Shown: positions 6,992-15,693 of the stretch, piece after piece
How the letters are laid out: each line of letters begins with the position of its first letter
Position numbering within the stretch: the first letter of the stretch is position 1
Source: Chlamydiota bacterium
GTDB lineage: Bacteria > Chlamydiota > Chlamydiia > Chlamydiales > Rhabdochlamydiaceae
Assembly: GCA_013287985.1 (NCBI GenBank)
Contig: JABDCT010000009.1
Coordinates: 1-43,315, forward strand
Length of the DNA stretch: 43,315 nucleotides
Direction: 5' to 3'
Translations under genes and position numbers: made by a program
Notes under the pieces: model-generated
Databases searched by the model: none
Seen by the model: the letters and a program-made list of their open reading frames with translations, nothing else
What the model was told of the DNA's origin: nothing

Positions 6992-7585
6992 TTATTTTGC
7001 TAGCGCATGTGCCCAAGCATCATAGGCCGGAGTAAAGACCGACTCCCAGATGGCTTGCATTGTAGCGAGGCCGGCGATCGTGCCTATAATAATTCCTCCA
7101 ACGAAGGCAATCGCCAGGAATGGCTCGCCGAGACCGTGGAGGCACATAAGTAGGACGAACATAGCTACAGTGGATACTGCTGCGGCCAGAATAAGGACTC
7201 CAGCCGCGGCTGCTACGCCTAAAGCACTGAGACCGAGGGCTTTCATGTAAAGTTCTGTTTTGTCGCCCGTGGGTTTTGGGGTAGTTAGCCGCGCATCTTG
7301 TTCAGGGTACAAAATCTTGTATGCGCCTACAAAGCACTTATCCCAAATGACCTTCATCAGCGTAATTCCACAGGTAAGGCCCGCTGTAATCCCTGCGCCT
7401 GCAGCAAAAATAACGAAGGCGAGATTGGGTGCAGCTACAAGGGCAATAAACGCATGCGCTGCCACGTAAGCCACTGCAGCAGCAAGAGCTACAACGGCAC
7501 AGGAAGCCACTACTCCACCAGCAGCGAGAGCAGCCGATTGAAAATAAAGTTTATTTTGTTCGGAACAGTTGCATAAATTAATCAT
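6992..7585 (-). CDS. Inc-like membrane protein with internal duplication
   Basis: A 197-aa hydrophobic protein with no recognised enzyme motif. It is a tandem repeat of one unit. Residues about 17-92 contain two long hydrophobic helices ending ITLMKVIWDKCFVGAY; residues about 112-190 contain two more ending LATMQAIWESVFTPAY. Between them is a short polar linker (EQDARLTTPKPTGDKTELY). Paired hydrophobic helices forming a bilobed block are the hallmark of chlamydial inclusion membrane (Inc) proteins, which are type III secreted and face the host cytosol. Here there are two such blocks. The short N-terminus (MINLCNCSEQNK) lacks a classical signal peptide, which fits. The Inc call is inference from topology; a bacterial inner-membrane protein is the alternative. 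Confidence 0.6.
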   Translation of the reverse strand: MINLCNCSEQNKLYFQSAALAAGGVVASCAVVALAAAVAYVAAHAFIALVAAPNLAFVIFAAGAGITAGLTCGITLMKVIWDKCFVGAYKILYPEQDARLTTPKPTGDKTELYMKALGLSALGVAAAAGVLILAAAVSTVAMFVLLMCLHGLGEPFLAIAFVGGIIIGTIAGLATMQAIWESVFTPAYDAWAHALAK

Positions 7586-7634
7586 CGCCCCATATTTTAT
7601 ACTATTTGTTAAATACAGGGCGATATAAATAAAA

Positions 7635-8696
7635 TTAGAATGTCAAGGCTGCATAGGCGGTTAAACCATGCAGGACAAGGTCGCCATGCGCCGTGACAGG
7701 ACCAAGGATGCTCGTTTCAAAGGATAGAGGGACGATGAACTGGTTCCACCAGTACTGCACCTCATAACCCACTCCGACTGCAACGCGCCAATCATCACAG
7801 AAATCGGTATGGACATCGATGCCGACAAAGGCATCCACCATCGGTTTAATGCGATTTTTTCTCGTAGAGATCACATCCACATCGATCATGTTCGTTCCGA
7901 ATATGGCCACAGGGAAAATATCCGCGTGCGTTTTTCCATAGAGGAACGCACCTGTAATTCCGCCATTTAGGCTGAAATATGAGCCGAGCTGCAAGGAGCC
8001 ATCGAGTGTAAAACTCGGACCCACAGCGCGGAACTCATTCTTCTTGAACACTTCGATGGTGATAGGGGCGTCCATGATCGTAAAACCGAGATAGTTCGTA
8101 AACTGATGCTGCTTAATCCAAGCGCCTTTTACTCCGACTGCACCACGCAGGTCAAAACAGTTCCCCAATGTCGCTGTTTGGCCGATTTGAAAATCAAGCG
8201 TATCGAATGTAAATTTCCAGTTGCTGATCGCCTCGTGGGAAAACCCTGTAATAGTTGGATTTGCTATGATGCCAATGAGTGAGGCGAGGATAATTTCAGA
8301 CGGAATAATTCCATTATTTATGTCAGAAACTGACGATGTGATTTTTTCATGCAGCCGTGTCCACACCAGATCGATATCCCAGCGCGAGCATCCTTCATAA
8401 CCAATTCCTGCCTTAAAGCCCGATTTCCATTTCGATTGCGGTTCGTCGATAAATATCTTTTCATTCAGAACCACGGTGCTACCACCACTCATGATGGCAT
8501 CTATGATCCCCTGAACACCACCTGGCAGTGTCTCAGCATATGTCATTCCATCCTGGATCACTTCCCATAAGAGATAGGCGCCATAAACTGTGAAGCCACC
8601 ACTCCGTTCTTCGTAACAGGGAGTTTCGCTAGATTCTGCCGCAACCTGAGAAGCGTAGGCTAAAAGCAGTGCAGATACTGCTAAAGATTTTTTCAT
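7635..8696 (-). CDS. MOMP-like / Legionella-OMP-family porin
   Basis: A 353-aa outer membrane protein. The signal peptide is MKKSLAVSALLLAYASQVAA; GGAGG six bases before ATG 8696 fixes the start, so the longer frame reaching 8729 is not used. The mature N-terminus has FTVYGAYLLWEVIQDGMTYA, the pattern opening the Lpg1974-like (Legionella_OMP) porin family that provides multi-copy MOMP-like porins in Simkania and Waddlia relatives. Repeated amphipathic strands follow (WKSGFKAGIGYEG, WDIDLVWTRLHE, FDLRGAVGVKGAWI) and the chain ends in an aromatic residue (LTF) as expected for BAM-assembled barrels. Cysteines near the N-terminus (ETPCYEE, YEGCSRW) could allow disulfide cross-linking. A distant paralogue lies at 34007-35200. 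Confidence 0.82.
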   Translation of the reverse strand: MKKSLAVSALLLAYASQVAAESSETPCYEERSGGFTVYGAYLLWEVIQDGMTYAETLPGGVQGIIDAIMSGGSTVVLNEKIFIDEPQSKWKSGFKAGIGYEGCSRWDIDLVWTRLHEKITSSVSDINNGIIPSEIILASLIGIIANPTITGFSHEAISNWKFTFDTLDFQIGQTATLGNCFDLRGAVGVKGAWIKQHQFTNYLGFTIMDAPITIEVFKKNEFRAVGPSFTLDGSLQLGSYFSLNGGITGAFLYGKTHADIFPVAIFGTNMIDVDVISTRKNRIKPMVDAFVGIDVHTDFCDDWRVAVGVGYEVQYWWNQFIVPLSFETSILGPVTAHGDLVLHGLTAYAALTF

Positions 8697-8713
8697 AATT
8701 CCTCCATGAGGCC

Positions 8714-8742
8714 ACCATATTAAAGCCACAACGATGTGTCAA
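8714..8742 (-). promoter_or_regulatory. Sigma70-type promoter of the porin gene
   Basis: On the minus strand, TTGACA (8742-8737), a 17-base spacer and TATGGT (8719-8714) lie just upstream of the GGAGG site and ATG 8696. The leader would be short, about 10-12 bases. Confidence 0.6.
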
Positions 8743-8826
8743 CATATAACTTCACGCCAAAAAATTGTGGCAATGAGAGATGGAATCGGTTAAGATCAGT
8801 AACCTGTAGTTTTTAGAGGATTGAGA

Positions 8827-8916
8827 ATGTCGTCTGTTAAGAAGAAGAGACGGTCAAAGATTGCTAAGCACAAGCGCAAAAAACGCCGTCGTCGCGATCG
8901 TCATAAGAAAAGTTAA
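8827..8916 (+). CDS. Small basic ribosomal protein, AURKAIP1/COX24 (bS22/mS38-like) family
   Basis: A 29-aa ORF with 18 Lys/Arg and 3 His residues, beginning MSSVKKKRRSKIAKHKRKKR. The pattern SVKKKRR-KIAKHK-KKR--R-RHK matches the short bacterial proteins of the AURKAIP1/COX24 C-terminal family. Their mitochondrial relative is mS38, and the mycobacterial homologue is a small-subunit protein (bS22) buried in 16S rRNA near the decoding region. AGAGGA seven bases before the ATG supports translation. It sits immediately upstream of mnmG on the same strand, a context of translation genes. Too short for usual gene callers; I consider it real because of the specific motif and ribosome binding site. 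Confidence 0.85.
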   Translation: MSSVKKKRRSKIAKHKRKKRRRRDRHKKS

Positions 8917-8921
8917 TTAGA

Positions 8922-8951
8922 CCTCTCTCTCTCGCTAGCGAAAGAGAGAGG
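8922..8951 (+). other. Hairpin in the mnmG leader
   Basis: CCTCTCTCTCTCGC (8922-8935) pairs with GCGAAAGAGAGAGG (8938-8951) with one mismatch. The right arm contains GAGAGG, the only purine-rich candidate ribosome binding site of mnmG (11 bases before its ATG). The stem could therefore limit mnmG translation or stabilise the end of the upstream small gene. There is no U-tract. Confidence 0.55.
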
Positions 8952-8962
8952 CTCATATAACC

Positions 8963-10789
8963 ATGTGGTTCTATCCAGAAGAATTTGATGTAATTGTTAT
9001 CGGAGCGGGTCATTCCGGCTGCGAAGCGGCTCACGCGTCTGCGCAAATAGGCGCACGCACGCTGCTTCTCACGATGAGCCTCGACACGATTGGCAAGATG
9101 AGCTGCAATCCTGCTATCGGCGGGACAGCCAAAGGCCACATCGTGCGCGAGATCGATGCCCTCGGCGGCATCATGGGCAAGATCGCCGACCAGTGCGCTA
9201 TCCAGTACCGCATGTTAAATGCCTCCAAAGGCCCCGCCGTCTGGTCGCCGCGCGCGCAAACGGATAAATTCGCTTATCAGATGGCCATGAAGCGCAGGCT
9301 CGAACAGATCCCTAACCTCTTTATCAAGCAGGGCACAACGGAAGAGCTTGTCATCGAAAATGGTGAGATTAAAGGTGTCAAAACCCTCGAGGGAATCGGC
9401 TACCGCGGCAAATCTGTCGTGCTCTCTGCAGGCACTTTTATGCGTGGCAAACTCCACATCGGCGAGACATCGTTCGACGGTGGAAGAGCCGGCGACAAGC
9501 CCTCTGTCGGTCTCTCCGCGCATCTGGAAGCTCTCGGATTCAAACTGGGCCGCTTGAAAACCGGCACTCCTCCACGCATCCACCGCCGCAGTATCGACTT
9601 TTCTAAAACCGAAGCACAGCCCGGCGATGAAGGCGTGCGCTTCTCCTTCGATGCTCCAGAAAAGGGCTTGCCAAAAGTTCCCTGCCACATCACCTACACC
9701 GGTCCAGAGACAAAACAGGTCATCCAAGACAATATCCACCGCTCTCCGATGTACTCGGGCACGATCAAAGGCATCGGCGTGCGCTACTGCCCCTCTATCG
9801 AAGAGAAGATCAAACGCTTTCCCGACAAAGAGCGCCACCAGATCTTCCTCGAGCCCGAAGGCTTGGACACGGATGAGATCTACGTCAATGGCATCTCCTC
9901 TTCTCTTCCCTTCGACGTCCAGCTCCGCATCTTGCACAGCGCAGCCGGCCTCGAACATGCGGAAGTGATGCGCCCGGCCTACGCGATCGAATATGATTAC
10001 GCAGTGAGTGGGCAGCTCAAACTCACACTCGAGACGAAACTTGTTCCCGGACTCTTCTTCGCAGGACAGATCAACGGCACGACGGGATACGAAGAAGCGG
10101 CAGGCCAAGGCATTATCGCCGGAATTAACGCAGCAAATAAAATCCTCGGCAGAGAACCCTTCGTCTTGAAACGCTCTGAAGCCTATATCGGTGTCATGAT
10201 CGATGAACTGATCTCAAAAGACCACAGCGAACCCTACCGCATGTTCACCAGCAGAGCCGAGCATCGCCTGCTGCTGCGCCAAGACAACGCCGACCTGCGC
10301 CTGCGCGGCTACGGCTATCAGCTGGGACTGATCGACGAAGAGCGCTACCAGACTCTGCTCGCTAAGGAGAGCGCGATTAAAAACCAGATCGCTGCCCTGC
10401 AAAAAAACTTCACGCAATCTGTCAGCCTTGCGCAGATGCTCTGCCGCCCAGAAGTGCGCTACGACGAGTTAATTGCGCAATTTCCAGCGATCGTGCTCGA
10501 CCATGGCACAGAGATCAACCGCCAGATCGAGCTGCAGCTCAAATACGCAGGCTACATTGAGCGCCAAGCGAGCGAAGTGGCTCGCCTCGACGATGTCGAA
10601 AAGATCGCGATCCCACCCGCGCTCGACTACACCACGATTACAGGGCTGCGCACAGAAGCCCGCGAAAAGCTGCTCAAAGTGCGTCCACAAAACCTCGGCC
10701 AAGCGTCGCGCCTTTCAGGAGTGACGGCCGCCGATCTCTCTATCCTCATGATTTCAATTAAGAAGCACTATGATACTCCTGCATCTTAA
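8963..10789 (+). CDS. mnmG: tRNA uridine-34 carboxymethylaminomethyl modification enzyme MnmG (GidA)
   Basis: A 608-aa FAD enzyme that, with MnmE, builds the cmnm5 group on wobble U34 of tRNAs. The dinucleotide-binding motif is [14 protein letters not shown] (residues 10-23). Conserved GidA signatures follow: [10 protein letters not shown], the [14 protein letters not shown] segment, [11 protein letters not shown]-type sequence ([14 protein letters not shown]), LKTGTPPRI, and the C-terminal [15 protein letters not shown] helical region. Length is about normal for the family (600-630). The 3' end overlaps lplA by 20 bases, so the two are co-transcribed. In Chlamydia mnmG is likewise followed by lplA. 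Confidence 0.97.
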   Translation: MWFYPEEFDVIVIGAGHSGCEAAHASAQIGARTLLLTMSLDTIGKMSCNPAIGGTAKGHIVREIDALGGIMGKIADQCAIQYRMLNASKGPAVWSPRAQTDKFAYQMAMKRRLEQIPNLFIKQGTTEELVIENGEIKGVKTLEGIGYRGKSVVLSAGTFMRGKLHIGETSFDGGRAGDKPSVGLSAHLEALGFKLGRLKTGTPPRIHRRSIDFSKTEAQPGDEGVRFSFDAPEKGLPKVPCHITYTGPETKQVIQDNIHRSPMYSGTIKGIGVRYCPSIEEKIKRFPDKERHQIFLEPEGLDTDEIYVNGISSSLPFDVQLRILHSAAGLEHAEVMRPAYAIEYDYAVSGQLKLTLETKLVPGLFFAGQINGTTGYEEAAGQGIIAGINAANKILGREPFVLKRSEAYIGVMIDELISKDHSEPYRMFTSRAEHRLLLRQDNADLRLRGYGYQLGLIDEERYQTLLAKESAIKNQIAALQKNFTQSVSLAQMLCRPEVRYDELIAQFPAIVLDHGTEINRQIELQLKYAGYIERQASEVARLDDVEKIAIPPALDYTTITGLRTEAREKLLKVRPQNLGQASRLSGVTAADLSILMISIKKHYDTPAS

Positions 10790-11507
10790 AGGTTATCCCA
10801 TCTTCAAACAGCTGCAGCTCGAAGAAGCGCTGCTGCGCCTCGACACGCGCACCTTCTGCATCATCAACGAGGGCTCTTCCCCTGCGATCGTGATGGGCAT
10901 TTCCGGCAAACCGGAAGAACTCGTCAGCCCCAAGCTCCAGGAAAAGCCGATCCCGCTCATCAAGCGTTTTAGCGGCGGCGGAACGGTCGTAGTCGATGAG
11001 TCGACGCTCTTCATCTCCTTCATCTCGCAGAAAGAGCACTGCTCCTTTCCCTGCTACCCCGAGCCGATCATGCGCTGGACCGAAGGGATCTACCGCGAGG
11101 CGCTGCAGATCGACGACTTCCACCTGCGGGAGAACGACTATGTGATCGGCGCGCGCAAGTGCGGCGGCAACGCCCAGTACCTGCGCAAGGAGCGCTGGCT
11201 GCACCACTCCACCTTTCTCTGGGACTACTCTCCTGAGATGATGGACTACCTGCTCCACCCCAAGAAGACTCCTCCCTACCGCGACGGACGCTCCCATAGC
11301 GACTTCCTCTGCCGCCTCAAAGACTTCCACCCTGACAAAGAGGCTTTCCTGATAAATCTCAAAAAGGTATTATCTTCCCTCTTCCCCGTGGAAGTGGTCC
11401 GTCTAGAAGAACTCCTTCCCCTTCTGGATGCACCTCACCGCCAAACAACAGAAAGCCTAGAGGTCTTATGTACGAGACAATTGCCATCCTCCTCTACTTC
11501 GCAGTAG
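10770..11507 (+). CDS. lplA: Lipoate-protein ligase A family protein
   Basis: A 245-aa ligase-fold protein that attaches lipoate to the E2 subunits of 2-oxoacid dehydrogenases. The lipoyl-binding loop is [12 protein letters not shown] (about residues 68-79; consensus R-x-SGGG-x-V--D). The catalytic lysine motif is [12 protein letters not shown] (about 128-139, K in the -G-K--G-A- pattern). [10 protein letters not shown] follows. Only the large domain is present, as in other short LplA proteins; the small C-terminal domain of E. coli LplA is missing. It overlaps mnmG by 20 bases and the symporter by 40 bases. The chlamydial position directly after mnmG supports the call. Strict ligase versus transferase activity cannot be told from sequence. 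Confidence 0.9.
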   Translation: MILLHLKGYPIFKQLQLEEALLRLDTRTFCIINEGSSPAIVMGISGKPEELVSPKLQEKPIPLIKRFSGGGTVVVDESTLFISFISQKEHCSFPCYPEPIMRWTEGIYREALQIDDFHLRENDYVIGARKCGGNAQYLRKERWLHHSTFLWDYSPEMMDYLLHPKKTPPYRDGRSHSDFLCRLKDFHPDKEAFLINLKKVLSSLFPVEVVRLEELLPLLDAPHRQTTESLEVLCTRQLPSSSTSQ

Positions 11508-12856
11508 TCCTCGCCATAGGCATCAGCGTCTACTCTAAAAATAAGAGCGACTTCATCATCGGCAACCGCTCGCTCGGGCCTTGGCAAACAGCGCTTTCTG
11601 CACAAGCAAGCGACATGAGCAACTGGCTTTTCATGGCGTATCCCGCACTTGTCTTTTCTACCGGCCTATCGGGAAGCTGGGTGGCGATCGGCGTCTTCCT
11701 CTTCATGCTGCTCAACTGGCAGTACATCGCTCCGAAAATCCGCCGCATGACAGAACAGACCGGCAGCTTGACCTTCTCCTCCTTCTTCGAGAAGCGCTTT
11801 TCCGACCATAGCGGCAGGATGCGTCTGACGACCGTTGCGATCTGCTTTATTTTCTACACGATCTACATCTCTTCAGGCCTCGTCGGCATGGGGAGAAACA
11901 TGGAGAGCTTGCTCGGTATTCCGTATCAATGGGGGCTTCTGATCGGCCTCGTGATCGTGATTCCCTATATTTTCTTTGGCGGCTACCTGACTCTGGCGCG
12001 CATCGATCTCTTCCAAGGACTTTTCCTCATGGGCGTGATCGTCGCAGTGCCTCTCTACCTCATCTTCAGCAAAGGCATCACCATCACCTCAACGCCATTG
12101 ATTCCCCACAACTCCTCTCAAGGCGTGATCCAGGCGCTCATCATGGTCCTCGGCTGGGGGCTCGGCTATTTTGGCCAGCCGGCCATCGTCACCAAGTTCA
12201 TGGGCATCAAGAATCCCGATGAGATCCCGCGCTCGAAGCTGATCGGCCTCTCCTGGATGCTGATTTCACTTGCCGCAGCGACCCTCGTCGGCCTCGTCGG
12301 AACCGCGCTCTTTGCAAAAGGAACCATCGAACCTGAGCTTGTCTTTATCGAGATGGTCAAGACCTCCTTCCATCCCTTCCTAGTCGGCCTCATCCTCTGC
12401 GCCGTTTTCGCCGCAGCGATCAATGTGATGTGTTCGCAGATTCTCGTCGTCGCCTCAACGTTTGCAGAAGACTTAGCCAAGGGCGGCTCTCCTGAAAAGC
12501 AGCTCTGGGTCTCTCGCCTCAGCATCCTCTTCGTGGGTGCACTCGCATTCCTGATCGCCTTCTTCAAGATCAGCTCGATCTACAACCTTGTTCTCTTCGC
12601 ATGGTCGGGACTCGGTTCGGCGTTCGGGCCACTTATGCTCTTTTCTCTCTACAGCAAAAAAGTCAACCGCTACGGCGCGTGGGCAGGCATCCTTTCCGGA
12701 GCCTTTACCGCAGGCGTCTGGGGCTTTATCGACAAGCACCTCTCTCTCCATATCGATCCCATGGTGCCAGGCTTTTTCATCAGCGCCTTTTCCATCTGGG
12801 CAGTCTCTACCTTAACCCAGAAGAAAGATGAGCGCGCTTACCAGTCTACCTCCTGA
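11468..12856 (+). CDS. Sodium:solute symporter family (SSS) transporter, PutP-like
   Basis: A 462-aa inner-membrane protein with about 13 hydrophobic helices. It opens with an outward helix and the SSS-family signature DFIIGNRSLGPWQTALSAQA, SDMSNWLFMAYPA, the part that in PutP forms TM2 and the sodium site. GWGLGYFGQPAIVTKFMGIK matches the conserved TM6 region of sodium/proline symporters. Length is slightly below E. coli PutP (502). The likely role is Na+-coupled uptake of an amino acid such as proline from the host. The start ATG is inside lplA (40-base overlap), so expression is coupled to the mnmG-lplA operon. The substrate is inferred from overall similarity only. Confidence 0.85.
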   Translation: MYETIAILLYFAVVLAIGISVYSKNKSDFIIGNRSLGPWQTALSAQASDMSNWLFMAYPALVFSTGLSGSWVAIGVFLFMLLNWQYIAPKIRRMTEQTGSLTFSSFFEKRFSDHSGRMRLTTVAICFIFYTIYISSGLVGMGRNMESLLGIPYQWGLLIGLVIVIPYIFFGGYLTLARIDLFQGLFLMGVIVAVPLYLIFSKGITITSTPLIPHNSSQGVIQALIMVLGWGLGYFGQPAIVTKFMGIKNPDEIPRSKLIGLSWMLISLAAATLVGLVGTALFAKGTIEPELVFIEMVKTSFHPFLVGLILCAVFAAAINVMCSQILVVASTFAEDLAKGGSPEKQLWVSRLSILFVGALAFLIAFFKISSIYNLVLFAWSGLGSAFGPLMLFSLYSKKVNRYGAWAGILSGAFTAGVWGFIDKHLSLHIDPMVPGFFISAFSIWAVSTLTQKKDERAYQSTS

Positions 12857-13985
12857 ACTCCGTTATTTGATCTGGCTCTATCTCGATCCATTCGATTTGG
12901 GGCGAGCCGCGAGACTCCACAAGCAAGCAAATCAGGAGATTGCATCTCTCCTACCTCAACTTTTTGCACGCTATGTCCCTTTGGAGAAGCCCCCTTTTGT
13001 CCTTGGACACCTCATCAAGCTCTGCTGGAAAGCCCAGTTCCTTAAAAGTGTTCCCCATTTTCATTTTAAAGAGCAGCTTCACGCTCCTCATACGCATATC
13101 TACACATTTGTCCCATCCAAAACTATCACCTATTTAACAGTGGAGGGACTATTCACAGAAAAACATCGACAGATGACGTTGTCGTATCACAACCGTTTAA
13201 AGTATGAAACTGTATGTGCTGATTCCACCTTCTTCGCCGGCTTCAATATGGAAACGAAACAGATTGAATATTGGGACAATACGAAAATCGATTTAAAGCG
13301 TCGCACATGCAAAATGCAGTCTTTAGACACCAAGCATCCTTTTGTCTATGCGCAAAGAGAAACAACCGGTGCGCTTTCTCTGATCTGTCTGAATGAGCAA
13401 ATGCAGCTCGTCGATGAGCGCACCAAAAGAGTTTTTCTCGATCTACCAAAGCCACCCACACGCACCCTATTTGATTTTCCCATCGGGCAAAAATGGGCTT
13501 TTGTTTCCCGCGATGTGCTCTGCATAGCCATATCGCACGAGAATCAGTCCAAAGTCTGGACGCTCGATCCCAGTGGAGTGAAAGGACCATTTATCATTGG
13601 AGTAACAGCAATCGAGCAGATGCACGCTAAACAGGATCGCCTCATTACACTTGCACAAAATACGATTCAGGTCTGGAATCATGCAGGTCAATGTCTGCAT
13701 AATGCTGGAGGCAGCACCTCTAAGAAATTTTACGAAGCAAAACTCATCAGTCGACAGCTCTTTGCTGCCACTACCTGTAACGAACTACAAGTATCTGCCT
13801 ATAATCAGGGGATTTCATTCTTTAAAGGCATCCTCCCCCGCATCCAGGAGCTAGAAGTGACCGCTCACTCTGCCTGGATCAAGACTGTTAACCGCGCCTC
13901 TAGCTGCATCTTTGAGCTTGATCTTGGGGCTAAAACCGAAGAACCTAAGCCACTTAAGAAGCGTAAAAGAGACAGCAATAACTAA
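12828..13985 (+). CDS. F-box protein with WD40-like C-terminal region and nuclear-localisation-like tail
   Basis: A 385-aa protein. Residues 5-45 match the eukaryotic F-box: LTSLPPELRYLIWLYLDPFD followed by LGRAARLHKQAN, the Skp1-binding helices. Downstream are repeated short beta-strand units resembling WD40/propeller blades (IQVWNHAGQCLHNAGG, VWTLDPSG), which in F-box-WD proteins bind substrates. The C-terminus PLKKRKRDSNN is a cluster of basic residues (377-381) like a monopartite nuclear localisation signal. F-box proteins occur in amoeba-associated chlamydiae and Legionella as secreted effectors that join the host SCF ubiquitin ligase. There is no signal peptide, in keeping with type III secretion. 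The ATG lies inside the symporter end (29-base overlap). Host targeting is inference. Confidence 0.75.
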   Translation: MSALTSLPPELRYLIWLYLDPFDLGRAARLHKQANQEIASLLPQLFARYVPLEKPPFVLGHLIKLCWKAQFLKSVPHFHFKEQLHAPHTHIYTFVPSKTITYLTVEGLFTEKHRQMTLSYHNRLKYETVCADSTFFAGFNMETKQIEYWDNTKIDLKRRTCKMQSLDTKHPFVYAQRETTGALSLICLNEQMQLVDERTKRVFLDLPKPPTRTLFDFPIGQKWAFVSRDVLCIAISHENQSKVWTLDPSGVKGPFIIGVTAIEQMHAKQDRLITLAQNTIQVWNHAGQCLHNAGGSTSKKFYEAKLISRQLFAATTCNELQVSAYNQGISFFKGILPRIQELEVTAHSAWIKTVNRASSCIFELDLGAKTEEPKPLKKRKRDSNN

Positions 13986-13998
13986 ACAGTTTTATTTA

Positions 13999-14027
13999 TT
14001 GAAATTAACAAAAATTATTGATATAAT
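13999..14027 (+). promoter_or_regulatory. Sigma70-type promoter of the second F-box gene
   Basis: TTGAAA (13999-14004), a 17-base spacer and perfect TATAAT (14022-14027) in very AT-rich DNA. AGAGGA at 14037-14042 and ATG 14050 follow, giving a leader of about 16 bases. Confidence 0.75.
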
Positions 14028-14049
14028 TTTAGAAAAAAGAGGATTAATT

Positions 14050-15693
14050 ATGTCGTTTATTACAAGATTATTTTCATATTGTTGCCCATCTCATAATCAG
14101 GGTTATCAACAGATCTATTCCGAAGCTGAACTCGGCGAGCTATTATCACAAGCACCGCCGCCCGTGCAGCAACCACTTCCATTACCTATAGCCATTTCTC
14201 CACAAGTTCAGCAGCTGCTACCAGCGAATATTGATTTAAAAAACAATCCCTCACTCCCTAAACAAATTGAAAAAGCCGCGCAGGAAGGTAAAAAATTTGA
14301 AGTGCGGACACAAGCGGGGAGTACGTATCTATATTTCCCTCAAGAAACTGAAACAACCACGTTCCAATTGCTCGATAATCTTCCAGAAAATCTAGTCATT
14401 GAAGTGCTCGGGAAATTATCTGTCGGTGATATTTTTGTTGTCGGGCAAGTAGCTAAACGCTACTGGACTCTTACCCATGATGGGAGGCTGTTTAAAATTT
14501 TCTTGGAAAAATGCTATCCCCATATTCCTCTTCAGCCTGCATCTGATTTTCAAGGAATTTGGAAAAGTATTCGTGGACACAAATTCGACGACTCATTTTT
14601 TCAAGAGTTTAAATTAACTCGCGAAACGTATAGTCCTGCTTCGATGAAAATTACTCTTTTAATGGATATTATCCCAACTACATTCCGCCGTGATGAACCT
14701 TCTCCTATTTTTCCATCGATTTTATCTACTTTTGCATTTCCCCCAGCATTTTCTTTAGAACCTCTTCTTCCATTAATGCCTCCAGCCCTCGCTGTCCATG
14801 CTCAACAATTTCTAGCAACTGGGCAAAAACCCCCTGCTATGGTTTGCTTCATTTCAGATCAGCAAGTGCATACTATGGAAATAGATATTCTCAAAGAGCG
14901 CATTACCTATAAGATTTGGGACATAACAGACAAGACCACAGCAAGAGTGATGAAAATGTACTCCTTTTCACAGGATGAGTTCCCTCAAATGGCCGGAGTA
15001 GCGGGACATTTTAAGAGCGCACTTGCTGCAGGAAGACCACCAGTTGAATTAGATGCCGAGAAATTAACGAAGGGCTTTATCCTTCCTTATGTAGATTGTA
15101 AAGGCAACCCCATATTGTTATTTCGTGACGATGGGAAGATCTACAAAGCTGAAGAAGAGGGAAGAACACTTCTAATCGATCTTGGCGAGAAACTCACTGG
15201 CGAACAGATTTTCCAGCCGGTCCGTTTCGAAAATGAAATGTGCTTTCTCTACGCAAAACCAATTGATGATGGGAAATCCCGTCTATTCCTGGTCCATTTA
15301 GGCGAAGGCGGGGCTGTCAAAAATCACTCTCCTGTTAGTCTCGATATTAATTTTGAGCCAGAATTTTATTACGATCCGAAATACAAAACTCTATTAATTT
15401 GGAACCCGAAAGAAGTAGATCGACGAAAAAATTGCGTCTATCTCTTTAACACCCATGGCGAATGCCAAAAAATCCTTCCGGTATTCCTAACAGAAATCAG
15501 AAGCGCCTTTTTGCTGCCAGACTACTCTGTGTGTGTCGCAAATAAATATTCTGCTCAAATTATTAGTCCAAGCGGACGCATCATGGGCAGAAAGCGCTTT
15601 GACAGCCCTATTATTGGCCACGTAAAAAACCCTCCCTACTCTTTTCTGACTTCTAGCAGCCTCGTAACACCTTTTCTAGCTCTTTTTGATTAA
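14050..15693 (+). CDS. F-box protein with propeller-like C-terminal region
   Basis: A 547-aa protein from ATG 14050, chosen because AGAGGA is seven bases upstream and a consensus promoter lies just before it; the open frame further upstream runs through the promoter. Residues 1-107 are low-complexity and proline-rich (APPPVQQPLPLPIAI). Residues about 108-157 are a clear F-box: LLDNLPENLVIEVLGKL, SVGDIFVVGQVAKRYWTLT, FKIFLEKCYP. The C-terminal half has repeated beta-rich segments (CVYLFNTHGECQKIL, SAQIISPSGRIMG) suggestive of a WD/propeller substrate-binding region. It is a tandem neighbour of another F-box gene, 64 bases apart, and AT-richer than the housekeeping genes. Likely a secreted effector joining host Skp1-Cullin ligases; the target is unknown. 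Confidence 0.78.
   Translation: MSFITRLFSYCCPSHNQGYQQIYSEAELGELLSQAPPPVQQPLPLPIAISPQVQQLLPANIDLKNNPSLPKQIEKAAQEGKKFEVRTQAGSTYLYFPQETETTTFQLLDNLPENLVIEVLGKLSVGDIFVVGQVAKRYWTLTHDGRLFKIFLEKCYPHIPLQPASDFQGIWKSIRGHKFDDSFFQEFKLTRETYSPASMKITLLMDIIPTTFRRDEPSPIFPSILSTFAFPPAFSLEPLLPLMPPALAVHAQQFLATGQKPPAMVCFISDQQVHTMEIDILKERITYKIWDITDKTTARVMKMYSFSQDEFPQMAGVAGHFKSALAAGRPPVELDAEKLTKGFILPYVDCKGNPILLFRDDGKIYKAEEEGRTLLIDLGEKLTGEQIFQPVRFENEMCFLYAKPIDDGKSRLFLVHLGEGGAVKNHSPVSLDINFEPEFYYDPKYKTLLIWNPKEVDRRKNCVYLFNTHGECQKILPVFLTEIRSAFLLPDYSVCVANKYSAQIISPSGRIMGRKRFDSPIIGHVKNPPYSFLTSSSLVTPFLALFD

Noticed and set aside
7584-7624. Inverted repeat ATCGCCC/GGGCGAT around the Inc-like start
   Set aside because: Only seven base pairs with a 27-base loop; could be chance, too weak to call an operator or terminator.
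9215-10108. 297-codon minus-strand open frame within mnmG
   Set aside because: A shadow of mnmG: the plus strand carries the full set of MnmG motifs in this interval, and the antisense product resembles nothing.
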